Shown here: piece after piece, positions 63,525 to 64,000 of the stretch | Layout: every line of letters begins with the position of its first letter | Numbering within the stretch: the first letter of the stretch is position 1 | Made by a program: the position numbers and the translations under genes | The notes under the pieces: model-generated | Told to the model about the DNA's origin: nothing | Databases searched by the model: none | Seen by the model: only the letters and a program-made list of their open reading frames with translations | Origin: Planctomycetia bacterium | GTDB lineage: Bacteria; Planctomycetota; Planctomycetia; Pirellulales; UBA1268 | DNA: 64,000 bases | Direction of reading: 5' to 3' | Assembly: GCA_014192425.1 (NCBI GenBank) | Contig: BJHK01000005.1 | Coordinates: 102,753 to 166,752 of the forward strand

Positions 63525-64000
63525 ATGGCTCCCCGCTCCACGTCCTGGCTGCCGTGGCTGCTGGCCCTCGCCGCCTGCACCGGCTGCGCCGGCTACCGGT
63601 TCGGCAACAACACGCTCTACGCGCCGAACGTCCGCACGGTCTACGTGCCGGTCTTCCAGTGCGACAGCTTCCGCACCACGCCGGCCATCGACATCGGCGA
63701 GCGGCTCACGGAGGCCGTCTGCAAGGAGATTGAAAAGCGGACCCCCTTCAAGGTCGTCGGCTCCGCGGCGGGCGCCGACAGCACGCTCAGCGGTCGGATC
63801 GTGGCCGACACCAAGCGGATGGTGGTCGAGAGTCCGACCGACCAGTCGCGGATGGTGGAGCTCAACTACCAGGCGCTCGTGGAGTGGGCCGACCGCGGCG
63901 GCACCGTGATCGCCTCCGGCGAGGTGCCGCTGCCGGCGGCACAGGTCGACGTCGGCCAGGCGGCGGCGATCGTTCCCGAGTTCGGCCGGTCGGTGGCGAG
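63525..64000 (+). CDS. LptE-like outer-membrane LPS assembly lipoprotein (partial)
   Basis: The gene runs off the window edge; 158 residues are visible. It has a lipoprotein signal (WLLALAACTGCAGYRFG, two Cys in the lipobox area) and the typical start of LptE/DUF799-type proteins: GYRFGNNTLYAPNVRTVYVP, then a body of beta strands and a helix including RLTEAVCKEIEKRTPFKVV. LptE plugs LptD in LPS export. It starts 31 bases after the BamD-like gene and belongs to the same series. Confidence 0.78.
   Translation, partial: MAPRSTSWLPWLLALAACTGCAGYRFGNNTLYAPNVRTVYVPVFQCDSFRTTPAIDIGERLTEAVCKEIEKRTPFKVVGSAAGADSTLSGRIVADTKRMVVESPTDQSRMVELNYQALVEWADRGGTVIASGEVPLPAAQVDVGQAAAIVPEFGRSVA

Overview
The window comes from a very GC-rich bacterium, almost certainly a planctomycete of the Pirellulales type. 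The evidence is the combination of DUF1559 proteins (prepilin-like N-terminus, C-terminal H-x9-DG motif), several PEP-CTERM sorting tails, a Tat-exported Gfo/Idh/MocA oxidoreductase, a zinc-ribbon/GYF-type protein and secreted c-type cytochrome and redoxin domains. Most of the 64 kb is ordinary chromosome: core metabolism, envelope and RNA genes, interleaved with secreted lineage-specific proteins. I see no prophage, CRISPR array, complete insertion sequence or toxin-antitoxin locus.

Layout. 1-4.4 kb: glgC and a CCA-adding-type nucleotidyltransferase (minus), then a DUF1559 protein with a visible promoter and terminator, and a rhodanese. 4.5-9.5 kb: plus-strand run of oxidoreductase, alanine dehydrogenase, mtnA and der. 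9.4-15.8 kb: an atypical MnmE-like GTPase, a BCP-type peroxiredoxin, an unknown Pro/Ala-rich protein, ribosomal protein S1, a transglutaminase-like protein and a TIM-barrel isomerase-like protein. 16-20.3 kb: uppP, an endonuclease/exonuclease/phosphatase protein, a sigma-54 activator with a degenerate receiver, and a DedA protein. 20.5-28.5 kb: a PEP-CTERM remnant, apbE, a membrane P-loop ATPase, secreted unknowns, a ClpP-like protein, a cytochrome c'-like protein, a lipoprotein and a small Cys/His-rich repeat protein. 28.5-37.6 kb: an AsmA-like protein, tRNA-Gly(CCC), a thioredoxin-fold secreted protein, an orphan dehydroquinate-synthase-like enzyme, a nuclease with a Pro-rich N-half, a zinc metallopeptidase and a subtilase with a PEP-CTERM tail. 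37.6-44.9 kb: LysR regulator, gltB and gltD. 45-49.9 kb: a porin, a PEP-CTERM propeller/DUF1559 pair and a zone of decayed fragments. 49.9-64 kb: an RluA-type pseudouridine synthase, then a tight plus-strand series purA-uppS-cdsA-asnB-phoH-7TM-HD-ybeY-CNNM/CorC-recO-BamD-like-LptE-like, which runs off the window.

How the genes connect. The last 13 kb links prenyl carrier and phospholipid synthesis (uppS, cdsA), ribosome/RNA maturation (phoH, ybeY), repair (recO) and outer-membrane assembly (BamD-like, LptE-like), many by 4-base start/stop overlaps. UppP at 16 kb recycles the lipid carrier made with UppS. The LysR gene lies directly upstream of gltB and is a plausible regulator of glutamate synthase.

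The most unusual observations are: two families of long palindromic repeats, some placed exactly at gene ends so that one supplies the last codons of gltB; a small secreted protein with Cys-His-Gly and Ala-Cys-Gly-Asp-Ala-Gly repeats; an MnmE-like GTPase lacking the catalytic C-terminal Cys and the usual NKxD; a regulator without a phosphoacceptor Asp; and a graveyard of truncated DUF1559, DUF2306-like and PEP-CTERM genes. No single locus is convincing as a wholly new multi-gene system. All functional calls come from motif recognition by eye; no database search was run.
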